Shown here piece by piece: positions 1 through 12,600 of a stretch of 64,000 bases of DNA. The notes under the pieces were generated by a model that saw only the letters and a list, made by a program, of their open reading frames with translations, had not been told where the DNA came from and searched no databases. The stretch comes from Apostichopus japonicus (lineage: Eukaryota; Echinodermata; Holothuroidea; Aspidochirotida; Stichopodidae). The DNA lies in the NCBI RefSeq assembly GCF_037975245.1, contig NC_092576.1, positions 31,412,611 through 31,476,610 of the forward strand, in the 5' to 3' direction. A program made the position numbers and the translations under genes. Position 1 is the stretch's first letter; each line of letters opens with the position of its first letter.

Positions 1-973
1 ACAAAATGATCATAAAAGACGGTTACACATAATAACACTAAATATAGTTCCACACAAGAGCATGTTTAAGTGATAGTGATATTTATGGGTTGGGTATGTG
101 ATTTCCATATTCTCTAAACTTACACTTTGATATTGCTTCAAAGAGGTCAAAATGTCATTTGAGGGCACCAGACTGGTAGACAGATGTAAACCATACTAGC
201 CATGTATTCGTTGAAGTATATATTTATCAGTTTGGTATTCCTGTCCCTACAATAATTTAAATTAGACAATATAGAACATTTACAGCTTATTACATTAAGT
301 CCATATTAATCAACCAATGTTAAAATGAACTGAACAAAGATCCCTTCGTTTATCTTTATTTTACAATGAGAATATATTTGAGGAAGGATGGGAAAGGGTG
401 ACTCATTGATCCAACGCTATTCCTTTCTTGAAGTATGCACCAGTGCCAAGACAACAAATCAGTGGATATCAAATCAGTGTAGCTAGTAGTTAGGAAGCAG
501 TGTAGCTAGTAGTTAGGAAGCAGATTATGGTGATAAATTGAGCTGAATAGAAAATCCCTTCCGTGAAATGACGTCAAAATATGTGATTAAGTATATGGCG
601 TATAGCGTCATACAGTGAGTCTGTGTGACTCCTGATGTCACATAATTAAACACAAAATTACATTTCTTTTTTTCCCCGCTTTCGTGGGTAACAGGCAATA
701 TAAACCCACCTTGTCATAATTGTTCACATACCCCCACCCCCCCTTCCCCCGGAAATCTTTAAATATGTACAGTGCTTAAGGCTTATTTTAGAAACTTCTT
801 CAAACTATGATTGAACGACATTTAGACAAATTAAATTTCGTGAAAGATACATTACAGTAATGATATAGAAATGTACGACTTTTAGAGTGGTTATCGATCA
901 GTGGATAATACTAAATCGAATCTCCTGGAATCATTACTGTAATAATGCCGTTATTTTTCTTCCCTTCTTTCAG
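1..973. other. Intron or upstream flank, no coding feature seen
   Basis: AT-rich sequence with no supportable exon. It ends in a pyrimidine-rich acceptor tract just before the exon at 974. A 23-bp direct duplication lies at about 478-523 (unit containing tagctagtagttaggaagc), and a C-rich run lies near 730-750. Earlier exons of the gene, if any, probably lie left of the window. Confidence 0.5.
478..523. repeat. 23-bp direct tandem duplication
   Basis: Two consecutive perfect copies of a 23-base unit containing tagctagtagttaggaag. A simple local duplication with no evident function. Confidence 0.8.
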
Positions 974-1182
974 ATTCCCATCTCCTGTCTGAATCTGAGA
1001 GGATCCTTCAGTACGATTAATGCTGGTAAAATCATCCTACAGTCAGGGCTACGTCTGTCGTGTCCTGTATCAGTAAAGAAGGTAGTAATACGTATATACA
1101 ATGCAGGAAGAGAAATGACAGAGACAGAGGTTGTTGACATATTGATGTTTGTACAACATTCACATTTGTTGGAGGAGCTAAC
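974..1182 (+). CDS. Internal exon of host gene, leucine-rich (possibly NLR/LRR family)
   Basis: A 209-nt exon preceded by a strong acceptor (pyrimidine tract ending ttctttcag) and followed by the donor gtgagt. It is open in one frame, starts at phase 0 and ends at phase 2. The peptide begins IPISCLNLRGSF and ends HSHLLEELT, with regularly spaced leucines and isoleucines typical of leucine-rich-repeat-like folds. The final two bases (ac) join with the first base (g) of the exon at 11303 to give a Thr codon and an uninterrupted reading LLEEL-T-FSEGELPEYIPA, which is the best support for the model. From memory of the style, this resembles the C-terminal part of invertebrate NACHT/NLR proteins, but no NACHT motif is in the window, so the family is inference. 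Upstream exons are not visible. Confidence 0.6.
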
Positions 1183-1337
1183 GTGAGTATTACAACGAGT
1201 ATCGTATCAACACGTATCTGCAAAACACATTCATAGAGAGTATAGTATCCTTCCAAATACACCGTATGGCAACATAATTTATCTACGCGCTATTCAGTCA
1301 TACCACAGACGTTTAGTCCGGTCACTTTCCGGTTTTT

Positions 1338-2010
1338 TAGCTCATACCAGCATGCTGGTGTGAGCTATTGTTACAGTGCGGCGTCTATCACTCTATCATT
1401 CTATCACTCTATCACTCTATCCGTCAACAATTGGTAAAACCGCTCCCACTCGCACAGTGTTTGATGGAATTTCATGAAACTTGGACACAAGGACCATTGG
1501 GTATAGGGCCATCAGAGATGGTCCAAAATTTGGGGTCAAAGGTCACCTGTGGGCCGTAATGGGCCATTTTGTGGAAATACGCAAAATGCTTGTTCTCCTA
1601 CAGATTCCATGGTACAATGTTGAGGGTTTGTCACGATAGTACTATGGTAGTTTTACCTTCAGGGTGTTCATGAATTTGAGATCAAAGATCAACTAGGGGT
1701 CTTTTGTGGCCCGGGCCGCGGCCCTATATTTTCAAATTGCTCCTGTTCGTACAGTGTATGGCCAATTATCATGAAACTTGGTCACAATGTTCCTCGGGAT
1801 GAGAGTTACGAGGGGTGTTCGGAAAATTGAGGTCAAATGTCATCGGGGGTCATTCTTTGTAATATTTTCAAATATCTCATTCTCCTCAAGATTTTGATGG
1901 ATCATATTCAAAGTTGAACTGATGATTGTTGGATTGTGTATGAATAAGGTGATGCCTAAAAAATGTTGGTCAAAAGTTAATTAATTACAATTAATCCCCA
2001 TTGTTTAAAA
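1338..2010. repeat. Dispersed repeat headed by a 30-bp palindrome
   Basis: Starts with an almost perfect palindrome at 1338-1367 (tagctcataccagca facing tgctggtgtgagcta, one mismatch). Degenerate internal subrepeats follow, each containing catgaaacttgg(a/t)cacaa and, about 50 bases on, ggtcaaaggtca or ggtcaaatgtca (near 1474-1550, 1600-1710 and 1768-1850). This is the look of a non-autonomous dispersed repeat seen in many marine invertebrates. No target duplication was identified and the right boundary is approximate. Confidence 0.55.
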
Positions 2011-2376
2011 AAATCTGAGCCTTCACTTTTTGCCAAAGCTCCTTTAATTTGTCTCCCAGTGTCTGCAGTGTTTGTTTACATTTGTGGTTAAGCTCTGCAG
2101 AGGCTGTAAGTGGAATTAAAGCAGGACTGGGAGTTGTTATTAACTGTTGAACTGTAAGCATGAGAGCCCTATAGCCAATCAGCACTTGCCGATTCTTAGA
2201 AGTCTTTGAGCCTGAGGTATGTAGGCAGCTTGTGAAGTTATGTCTTGTAGGGAGTGCTTGTGAAGTTATGTCTGCTAAGGTAGAGGGGAGAAAGTTTACT
2301 AGGGTAGGTCAGTGCATGATATTGTTTGAGAGAGTGGGTAAAATAGGATTTAAAGGGGGAAAATAGGAATTATAGC

Positions 2377-2520
2377 CAGTGGTGTGGCCAGGATTCTGCT
2401 AACGGAGGGGGGGGGGGTATCCCTCATGGGCCCAAAATTGGTTTTGTGGGCCCTACATTTTTCAGCTCGAAAAGGTATGAGCTTCTGCACCATTGGTGCT
2501 CTAGTTATCGTATTATTTGC
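2377..2520. mobile_element. hAT-like element terminus (fragment)
   Basis: Begins CAGTGGTGTGGCCAGGATT, matching the style of hAT-type terminal inverted repeats found elsewhere in this window (CAGGGGCGTAGCCAGGATT at 51558), followed by a poly-G run. The opposite terminus was not found, so this is a fragment or a decayed copy. Confidence 0.45.
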
Positions 2521-5500
2521 GCTACGGTATTTTGAATAGACGGTGTTGTACCGATGTAAATATTTGTAAATCAGTGAGATAATTAATAAAGAATGGATAC
2601 TTGTGTTACAGTAAATATAGTGAGATCAATGCTGTACGTATCATATGTTGCTTGCTATGGTTATGACAGCCTTAAACCAAATAGGCAACTAGACATTCAA
2701 ATTGGTTAATAGAGGAAAATGCATGTATTAGAGTTCAATCATCTTGATAAAGCAAAATGTTCCAAAATACAATGTTATTGAGCTGTTCCTGTTATTGTTT
2801 TAGGGAAGGGGTGGGGCGAGAGTTGGGGCGGGGTTGGACTCCACAATCAATTGGGTCCTAAGCAGTTTTGAACTGGTTTCGTTTACCCATTGTGTATAAT
2901 ATATTGTTAATGGCGAGCTATTTATATGCAAGGGGACAGAAAACCGACGTTTTACTCCTTTGGGATACGGATTCACGGTTAACCGAAATAGTATATCTGC
3001 GGTTTCCTTCACTTCTCCTTTTTGATAACATACAAGTACGTGTTTGAACAAACGCATTGATCCAAAATTCCTAACGATGTCATTTCTGCTTCTGTAATAC
3101 AAATAATTGGCCAAAACATTGTTATGCTTTTTACCAATTGGAATTGACAGAATTTGACGAATGTTAGCCCCCCCCCCGCTCCAGAATATCTGTTTCCTTC
3201 CTTTTACAAAGTAATAACGGTAAACAGCGGTAAAAGTTCAAAAAGAGGAATTCCATTCTGCCAGTATCAGTTACTTGTTAAATATACGCATGCACGGTCA
3301 ACCGTTCTTGTCAATCTGCACTTTCTATTGCATTACTTATTTTAATAATATACAACAAATACGGAACTGCATCTTTCATCCAAATCGTCATCGAAAAGAT
3401 CAGCAAGATAGTAAGAAAGGGATAGATATTCACTGCATAGCAGGGTTATGAAAGGAAAGCCGAATGAAAGAGACCGCTTATGTTAATTAGGAGGGGGAAA
3501 AAAACGTGCTAGCCATGTAAGTTCGTAAACTCATAGGAAGCTGGCCGCAAATTTAGCCGCATATGATACCGCACATTCCTTTTGTACGTAAAAACTGTTT
3601 CTATCAATCATTTCATTGTAGTTTCACACGATCGAATAATTTTCATTTCGAAGATTTGTTTTTCTATTACGCTTCTATATAAGAATATTTCGACTTTTTC
3701 TCTTCACAACTTCCTGCATCCTCCTATATTATGATATCTGTATTTCGACTTGTTGAAATTGGTTCTTTTAATATCAAATTTACCAAATTACATGGAGCGT
3801 GAATGTAAGGTGTAGGCACTTTTTCAGACAAAATCCTTTGTTTGTCCCAACACAGGGTCCCGAACTTTCCATTACACACCTTACTCTTATAATCAGTCTA
3901 AATTTCAAAGTATTACTACAGTATTAAAAATATTATTATTTTGATCAAATTTATTTGTAATAAAGGGCCAAATAACAAGATAAAACAAATATTCCTGACA
4001 TAATGTTAATACATCGGAAGTGGTAAGCAGAAAATGCGTAGTCGGCCTGTCAGTATCAAGTTTCTTGCACACACACACACTGTTAGTAATGATCTGATAT
4101 TGCAGAAATGATATATTTGGGCCTAAAATTTACAATCAAAGATGGTAACATTTGTAATTATTTTCGTAATCGTACGTCATTGTACATCTCATCAGGTGCC
4201 AGTTACTTGCCGGCAAAACTGGCCACCATCATTCTACCTAGTAGCCTGGATGGATCCTCGACCTGACAAACTTTGGAATGTTCGTTTTTTTTTCTCGAAA
4301 AACGTCAAGATGACAAACGCAACGGTCTCCTCGACAACCATCACACTCGCGAGACGAAACATAATTGTTCACCACCCCCTCCCCGAATAGTGACACCCGT
4401 GATCGCTCTGACGATCTATTATTTAGATCCGGACTATAACTTCCCCGAAAAAATCTGACAACTGTCTCATGTTCCGACGGACGGAAACTGATACGATGAC
4501 TCACTTTGTCACAATGTTACTTCTGGTGGAGGAGCAATACTTTTCGATTCCATTATTCCTATAAAATGACTGTATTAGTTCATTATATCTGTCAATAAAA
4601 AAACGGAATATGAGTGAGAAATTTTATGTAACAGAAAAGAAAATGGAAGGGAGAGTAGAAACTGTCATGGTTTTAGTTCGTGTAACCTTTTTATGCCTAA
4701 CTTTCAACTATTTTCCACCCAAAAGTGAATTATATTAATTCTTATTTAAAGTTTACCTTAGCAACAATTCATTTGGTAACTTAGACTATACCCATAATAA
4801 ATTATCGAATTGACTCATTATCTTTGAGCGATGATATAATACATTATACATAATTATAATGATACACATGACACTTTAACAGCAATATCAGTAAATAGAG
4901 CAGGTTGAAAAAGTTCATTTTATTGTTGGTATTTGTGTAATGAATTCCTAACATAAAAGATAAGTACATAAGCTCACCAGTAACTTGGTGATTGACTCTT
5001 CATTCCAACTGCTAAGATAGTATCAGATGTGGGAATCCAACAATATAACTCATCTGGAGCCCGGTGGCATGGTGTCCATATAATTATCACGCATTAAATA
5101 TATACACAAGAATTACATTTGATAGGTGTCACACCGCGTGTAGGAAATGAAGGGACTACCTCCGCGAGGCCCCGACGAAACGCATCAAAACAAAAAACAA
5201 AAATGCTTGAAATTAAAACTCCTCCTCGTATAGCACAAGCCATGAATGTTTTTAGAATGCGAGATGATATCCTATGGATTAAATCTATATGAGAATTCCT
5301 CTTGGTGTTATTACAGAGGATAAAACATAACGTAGTGCAGATTAGTTGTAATATACAGTTGCATGAGTCTAGCAGACAAATCTTGCTTCGAGGGTGAAGT
5401 CCTTCTATCAAGATGGCTGCACATGGTATGAATACAGAATTGTGTCATGTGCTTTTTTCCAGACTGTCTCTTGATTGGCCAGTTGTTGCCATGATACAAA

Positions 5501-8500
5501 CATCTACTAGGGTATATTAGTGAAGGTATTTCAACAACAGGTGGGCTTGCCTGATTAATATTCTATTGAGTCACACTGTTGAATAGGCTGACCAGCAGTG
5601 AACAATAGAGATGATTTCAAAAGGAATTGCTGGTCTGTTAATGGTGAAAGGCCATTGGTGAAGTGCAAATGTTTCTAGAATTTATGATAACATTTCGCTA
5701 CAATACTATTAATACGCATGCGTAGTGGTAATCAGTAAACTGCACGCTCACCACTTGTTAACTTGTGTTAACTTGTTTTTACTTTCAAATAATGGAACTA
5801 CAGATGGAAGGAAAGCAGTAACTAAGAATGAACGCAATCTACATATATATAAAAATATATTGTGCATGAAACAAACTAAAAAGAAAATGCAAAAAATTGT
5901 AACACATAAATGACCGAGTAAAACCTAACGCAATCGTCCATGGTTGGCGCAGTTTCTGACGACGTCCGGATTAATGCAAATTTCGTCGATAGAATTACGT
6001 GCCAATGGAAGCACCGTTTTAATCTACACCATGGAACGTCTACATGAAAAGAAAAAAAAACATATTCCCCTAATACAAAGAAGATATGCCATAAATGTCC
6101 GCAGAATGTATAAAATAATTGCCTGAAGACTTCTCATATAAGGTTAACATGTTAAAACATGGTATGAATCACTGTAATGGATCGAGGTTTGCTTCTTGAT
6201 AACAAAAATTTGTGTTCACCGAATATTGAAAATTGTTTGCAAAGGATTTGGCATACCACTGACCAATCAAATAATAGATCAAACATTATTAGTTGTAAAT
6301 TCTGAAAATGCAATGAATAACGTTCCTTCGCTCAAATCTTGAAAGAAACCATCTACTATTGCTTATCAATCCTGTATTCAAAACATGTGGATACATATGT
6401 AGACGTTTCTTACACCCCTGTCTTTATATCGTAATCCACGTGTCAGTTACGCACACCAATGAAAGCCCGGGTCACACCATGTATACAATGGATACAACAT
6501 ATTTGGAGGTGTCTCTCGAACTGGCAATTTCGTGATACCAAAATATGATAGCAATCTGGCACAACAATTACACATTTTATCATTCACTTTGAAAATATAT
6601 CACTCTTAAAAATGTGGTCTAAATAAAGTTACTTGATATTTCCGATTATTAAAAGGCTTCATTTGTGCTTTATGTTAAACCAGTTTTCTTGCTAAAGCAA
6701 CGTTAGTCCTGAGGAATCGATACAACATCATTTGCCGATTGTATCAAACACGTCTAAATTTAATTGATGATATAGTTAAACACCTATCAGTTATATTGAA
6801 TAAAACTGAACTATGTTAATAAAGTACCACATGGATATTAGCAGATTTCAACATTTTTCAAATCATTTGGAATAGTATTTAAACAAAATCAATGCAAAGC
6901 ATGGACCGTTTAACTGGCCACACAAAACCAATTCCTCAATATAATGTATAAAGTATATCAGGCAGAAGTCACACTACACTATGTGATTTCAAACATGATG
7001 TAGTTGACAAAAATTAACTGAACACAAAACAAAAATAGATCATAATTTAGAGTAAGATAATTGTCTATCATCATTGTCAATTGATTACAATCTCACACAG
7101 TATATTAGAGCATGAACAGATATCACATTTTACTGCATTAACAAAACAAGGATGGCGTCCTCCCCTATATAGAATGGACTGACGGTAGTTTAAAGAACGG
7201 TTCTTCCGCAATCTATAAACTAACTAGAACATCAGTATTTGTATACAAAAACTTGTCATTGTAGTGCGTGGTGAAGGCCATGGTTAGTTATTTAGTTCAT
7301 ATTCAATGGAGGGACTTTGTTACCGCAACCCTTTTGAAGTTATATCGGTCAAGAAGAAGCAAGGTCGGCGTTTGGTCCTTTAACGTAGACCAAAGCTAGG
7401 CTATATTGTGTAGTGTTAATAAACAATACTCTAGCTAGCATGTGCCTGCAATATAAACGAAGAAATGATGAATAAAATCATCAGAACCAAGCTTTCAATC
7501 ACGAAACACGCCTGTTTCGGACGTGACAAAGAATACACATAGTCATTGACATTGATTGGTCAAATAGAACAAAATTTCAACGGTACTGTAACATCGCCTA
7601 GTTAGCGAAATTTTACAAACCGTAAATGACATACGGTGGTTTGCCGTATGGCATAAGGTAGTTTGCACCGAAGGCCTAATGGAAAATTAATCATGTAGGC
7701 TTATAGTCTATCTTTGCAAATGTAACACCCTCCGGTCTATTAAAAACTGCTTGGTCGATTTCCTGGCCCTGGTTAATCATTATCCAATGCACGTTAACTA
7801 TACCATAGTCGGGCATGGTATATAATACATTGCCACAATAGAAACGTTACAAGTAGCTATGTTCCATGAGCTGAAGAAGTGCAGATAATACGCCGAGTCG
7901 TTGCGAATAAGTACGATTAACATTTGTTGCCTGCAATATTTTGGCAGGATGTTGTTCAGGATGTTTTGTTCAATTTGGGAAGTAGAGAATTTTACGTATT
8001 GTTTTGAAGAAGTATGCTACTCAAAGAGATCTTTTTTATCTACATGTGCAGAATTAACTGTTCGCCGCCACATTTTTTTGCAAATCTGAGTCGGGTTTTT
8101 TCCCTGCGTAGCTAACATGTGAATTTGAAATTGTTTTGGAGAGTGTATGTTTAGCTTGCATTTACCAGTCAGCCATGTATATGATGGCGTGCGATAGTAA
8201 TTCCAATATTGTAGCGCGTATGGGCACTACAATAATACAATTGACCTTAAAGAGGGGGCCAAAATGGAAAATATTGATATAAATCATCGTTTTGTTTACA
8301 CTCATAGCTTTTAAATGATACCCAATTTTTGTCAAACGAAGCTTGCATCCTTGAAGAATAAACAATCAAGATATCGAGGGTAATAAAACTTTCTAAAAAA
8401 ATTGTTTATACGGTAATGCGGCATGACATCAGTTGAGAAACTCGGCACACTTCCGGGACAATATGTTAACATTCTTGAACGTCCGAGAACAACTAGTTGC

Positions 8501-8566
8501 AGTGCTCTGTAGTAATTGAGATTTTGAGTTTTGTTTTGACGTAAATTGATCTCGTAACTGTTAAAT

Positions 8567-8709
8567 ATGCCAAGCCGATGTGTGGTTGCAGGTTGTTCCA
8601 CCACAAGGACGGATTTCACCTGCACGCTTTTCCAAAATATGACAGATATCGAAGAATTTGGACATGACTTGTTCAAAACACTAAACATACACAACCTGAC
8701 AAGTGCCTG
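8567..8709 (+). pseudogene. THAP-domain zinc-finger relic
   Basis: Starts with an ATG and reads MPSRCVVAGCSTTRTD, giving the C-X4-C start of a THAP domain. After a one-base frameshift near 8611 the next frame gives GFHLHAFPKYDRYRRIWT, carrying the His and the AFPK and Trp features of the THAP fold. An in-frame TGA follows at about 8665, where a CGA codon mutated at CpG is likely, and homology fades at a possible donor near 8709. The THAP domain is a DNA-binding C2CH zinc finger of host regulators and P-element-type transposases. Which origin applies cannot be told from this first-exon-sized piece. The frameshift plus stop make it a pseudogene or transposon relic. The upstream sequence has a CTTCCGG-type motif at about 8448, compatible with an old promoter. 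Confidence 0.6.
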
Positions 8710-10230
8710 TAGGCCTATACTATTACCAAGTTACTTGTTATGACCATAGCTTAGGCCTCATTGATGCAGCAAATGACGATTTGTTTTTATTGGTTACCTA
8801 GTATATTGCTCAAACTTAAAGCCAGTTGGTTTTAGAACAATCAATACTAGATCTACAATTTTTCTTTTGTGGTAAAACTGTCGATGTGTTATGATTTAAC
8901 GAAACAGTTGGTTGGATAATGCAATTACACGGTCTAGCCTGTTATAATGTCTATTAGTTAGGTCTAGACCCCATGTTACCACTACTATTACTATAAGGTT
9001 GAACTTGCACTGTACAGACTGTCACATTTTCCTTGCACTGTAAGTAACAAAGTTCTAGAAGCTTCGCTATGAAGTTAAGTAGCAGGGTCATCGACATTCG
9101 AGATAATTTAAATCAAATTATATTCTTAATAACGGTGGTTTGTTTGTGCTCAACCGATCAGTTTCTATTCAGGATAGTCCAATCGTTTTGCTTGGGGACT
9201 TCAGTCTGCAGCGACGCGTTTCGGCCATCAGGATCGTTTTACAATTCTTCTGAAAGGGGCTCAATTGATTAGGAAAACACCGATACTTTCATCACCTTCG
9301 AAAACTATTTCCTCCTCTTCTTCCCGTAGAAAATAATTTTCGTCAAAGCTTACGAATGTTCTGAGAGGTGCAGGTCCATTTCCTAAGACATGAGAACCCA
9401 CCATTTCATCTCCTCTTTAAAGACTGCTAGTTTACGATCATATGCAGTTTCACACCAGGTGGGACGAGTTGGATGGCTTATTAGGTACCCTTAACGTTGA
9501 GTGGGTATCTGGTTTACAGCGGAGCTCGTTTTGATTTATATCATCAGCATTAAGAAAATCTGTTCAAAACGGAATATCTCGATAAAGTTAAAAGTAATGA
9601 ATTCTGTACAATCGAACCTGATGAAACTTAGAGAAATAAGTACGCCACAGTTATTTCCGATCCTAATAAAATTTATTGAACGCAACGTATATCAACCATA
9701 CCATGAAGGATGAACTTTAAATGTTAGTTTTGAACAAACGTAGGATAACAGTCAGCAAACCAATTCGAGCAAGTATTATAAGGACTTTAGGACTGGCCTC
9801 CTTGTCTGTTTCAACCGATTGAATTTGAAAGTCAAAATTGTGTAGTATTAGTTTGGAGAATGGTTATATATTTTAATATTTGGCAAAATTTTTATATTAA
9901 ATATTTGTCCCTCGATATTATTGAAACTTCTTTAGTCATTCAAATGACGCTTGACTAGTCCAAATTACAGGCAGTATTGTTGTTGGATATCTGGAACGGG
10001 ATAAAAATTTAAAATTTATAACGTCATGCATAGAGTGCTTATACGACAACGTATTTTCGGTTCCATAATGATGTAGCAAATATAGAAAAAAAAAAAAAAA
10101 ACTTATTTTCTCCGTTTTTAAATTGAGAGTTTGTTGCAGCCAGTTGATAAAAACAGTTTTTGCTTCCTTGCTAAAAGCAAAGGAACCTATGTATTCAGGT
10201 TAGGGTGTGTGTGTGTGTGACGCTTTAGCT

Positions 10231-11135
10231 TGTATGCACGATAACTCAACAAGGGATTGACCGATCATTACCATACTTAGTGGGTGAGTGGCCCATAGTA
10301 AGTAGATAACCCCAATTGATTTCCGTGCTCATATCATGAATATCAATGAGGTCACAGGGTCAAACGTGAAAAACTCCAAATTGCAACTACTTGGCTACTA
10401 TTAGTTGGAATTTCGTCAAATTTGGTATGATCATATTGGTAGATAGTCTTCACACACTGATGTGTGTTGCAAGTAATATCATGCATATTTATTAGGGAGT
10501 GGGGCTTAGCAATATTTCGGTATGAAAAGTTTGTATGCACGATAACTCAACAAGGGAATGACCGATCATTACCATAATTAGTGGGTGGGTGGCCCATTGT
10601 AAGTAGATGAACCCTAATGATTTTGGTGCTCATTTCATGAATATTAATGAGGTCACAGGGTCAAACGTGAAAAGCTCCAAATTGCAATAACTTGGCTACT
10701 ATTAGTTGGAATTTCGTCAAATTTGGTATGATCATATTGGTAGATAGTCTTCACACACTGATGTGTGTTGCAAGTAATATCATGCATATTTATTAGGGAG
10801 TGAGGCTTAGCAATATTTCGGTATGAAAAGTTTGTATGCACGATAACTCAACGAGGGAATGACCGATCATTACCATAATTAGTGGGTGGGTGGCCCATTG
10901 TAAGTAGATGAACACTAATGATTTTGGTGCTCATTTCATGAATGTTAATGAGGTCACGGGGTCAAACGTGAAAAACTCCAAATTGCAATAACTTGGCTAC
11001 TATTAGTTGGAATTTCGTCATATTTGGTATGATCATATTGGTAGATAGTCTTCACACACAGATGTGTGCTGCAAGTGATATCATGCATATTAATGAGAGG
11101 GCAGGGCTTAGCATTACTTTGATAACAAAAGTTTG
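10231..11135. repeat. 301-bp tandem repeat, about 3 copies
   Basis: The phrase tgtatgcacgataactcaac recurs at 10231, 10532 and 10833 (period 301), with most of the intervening sequence conserved, including a block ending near atcatgcatatt. Each copy contains cacacactgatgtgtg, a small inverted repeat. The third copy is the most diverged and decays after about 11120, about 170 bases upstream of the exon at 11303. Confidence 0.9.
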
Positions 11136-11302
11136 TGTGCATGAATTGCTGTTGTTGTATTAGGGCTTTCTTAGAAATTTCCCTATGAATGGAACTTATG
11201 AACAGCAGCAAGGAACCATGAAATGTTTTCATTCTGGTTAATGATATCATTTGATTTCATAATCACATGATTGACCGGATTTGTTTCTTCTTTATTTTGT
11301 AG

Positions 11303-11379
11303 GTTCTCGGAGGGTGAGTTACCTGAGTATATCCCTGCTGAGTCTATTCCGTCAATATTAAAGTCAAGGATTGTGAAAG
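11303..11379 (+). CDS. Internal exon of the same host gene
   Basis: A 77-nt exon between acceptor ttttgtag and donor gtaaag. With the phase-2 end of the exon at 974-1182 it reads FSEGELPEYIPAESIPSIL followed by KSRIVK, and it ends at phase 1 (first base of a Gly codon if joined to the exon at 20003). The LxxIP-type spacing continues the leucine-rich pattern of the preceding exon. Support is the exact phase match across a 10-kb intron and consensus splice sites at both ends. Another small exon could exist between here and 20003, because the microexons downstream can also be read from phase 0. Confidence 0.6.
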
Positions 11380-12442
11380 GTAAAGTATATTCAAGCTCAG
11401 GTAACATATATTGGATGATCCACATTATCATGTTAATACATTAACTCCATGATCTGATACTTTAGTGTTAATATATACATTCACTGAAGTATATTTCGAC
11501 GCTTACGAATCATTCATAGTCATTAGCAAATATTATAAATGGTAGAAGCCAATCATGCCGCAAAGGTCCTGTTCTCATGTTGGCTGTTATATACAAGGGT
11601 AATTTCACTGAAGACAAGTGTATAATGTATATCTTAATCTCCAGTAATACAAACATTACAAACCTGAACGTATTTACCTGGAGAAGACTACAGAATAAGA
11701 GTAATTAAAAAAGTATCACAAATATGATTATACCCTTTTGAAGCAGCAAATCTTATTTATGATCGTTCTAAAATTGATAGATAAATTAATGGGAACATTA
11801 GGGTTTGTTTACAAAAGTAAAACTAAAATTTTCTAAAATGAGAAATATATCAGCCGTATTTAGTGACATTTTCCTTTTCCACTTTCAAATCATTCTGTTG
11901 TAGGTTTCCATCGCAAAACAATTAGATTATAAAATGGAAAATAATCCTTGGATGGTATTCTGAAGTATGTGTGAAACAAAAACACCTTTCATCGCCTTAC
12001 ATTGTATCTCATATTGCCTTACAATGTAATACATAGTTCTATTGGCAAAGCACCAACTTACCATATATAATGAATAAGACAACAACAATTATAAATATGT
12101 TTTTATCCAAATCTCACCCAGATGAACGAAATAACATTTTCCAAGCAGCACAAATATAGAACACATGCTTCATACACACTTAAAATTGTGAAAAGAAGAT
12201 TTAAGTGTCTTGATGGGCCTATCTGAATCGTAGTATATTTAAACTTACACTTAATTTGGAGGTCCATGTTTAACCCTGGAGTTTGTATCGGTTAAAATCC
12301 CAGGGTTCGACCAATATCAAGCTGCAAATCAAAATTGGACAAGAAGTCTTGATGTCGACTCGAATTAAATTTAATTTAAATTAAATGGGGATTGTCTGAT
12401 GTGCAAAGAAATATCAATACAGACTTCTTAGGAACAAGTATT

Positions 12443-12600
12443 TTGGTGCAGGTGAGAAGACTCATTGGAATGTTGTGGGCATGTATATTTTCAACGATAC
12501 AAGCAATTAATCATGTCCGGCACACCATACCTGTATTTAGGTGCAGGTGGGAAGACTTATCGGCATGCACATTGTTAACGATAAGAGCAAATAATCAGCC
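12443..12600. repeat. Imperfect ~96-bp direct duplication
   Basis: ggtgcaggtgagaagactca at about 12446 is echoed by ggtgcaggtgggaagactta at about 12540, each followed by a conserved aacgatA(c/a)(a/g)agcaa(t/a)taatca stretch. Old and diverged; no function apparent. Confidence 0.6.

Larger units (their letters stand above)
1183..11302 (+). other. 10.1-kb intron with mobile-element relics
   Basis: Inferred intron from donor gtgagt at 1183 to acceptor ttttgtag ending at 11302. It contains a hairpin-headed dispersed repeat (1338-2010), a hAT-like terminus (from 2377), a THAP relic (8567-8709), a 301-bp tandem repeat (10231-11135), and otherwise AT-rich sequence. The open stretches of 60-120 codons inside it on either strand lack splice or codon signals and are probably chance. 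Confidence 0.5.

Noticed and set aside
4142-4390. Small secreted protein (82 codons with hydrophobic N terminus)
   Set aside because: Lies in the inferred 10-kb intron, overlaps comparable chance frames on both strands and has no splice or homology support.
5160-5190. Hammerhead-like gacgaaacgcatc
   Set aside because: No CUGANGA box upstream.
9170-9245. Second hammerhead-like motif (minus strand cctgatggccgaaacgcgtc)
   Set aside because: Lacks the full CUGANGA box and a stem II; only the GAAACG part matches.
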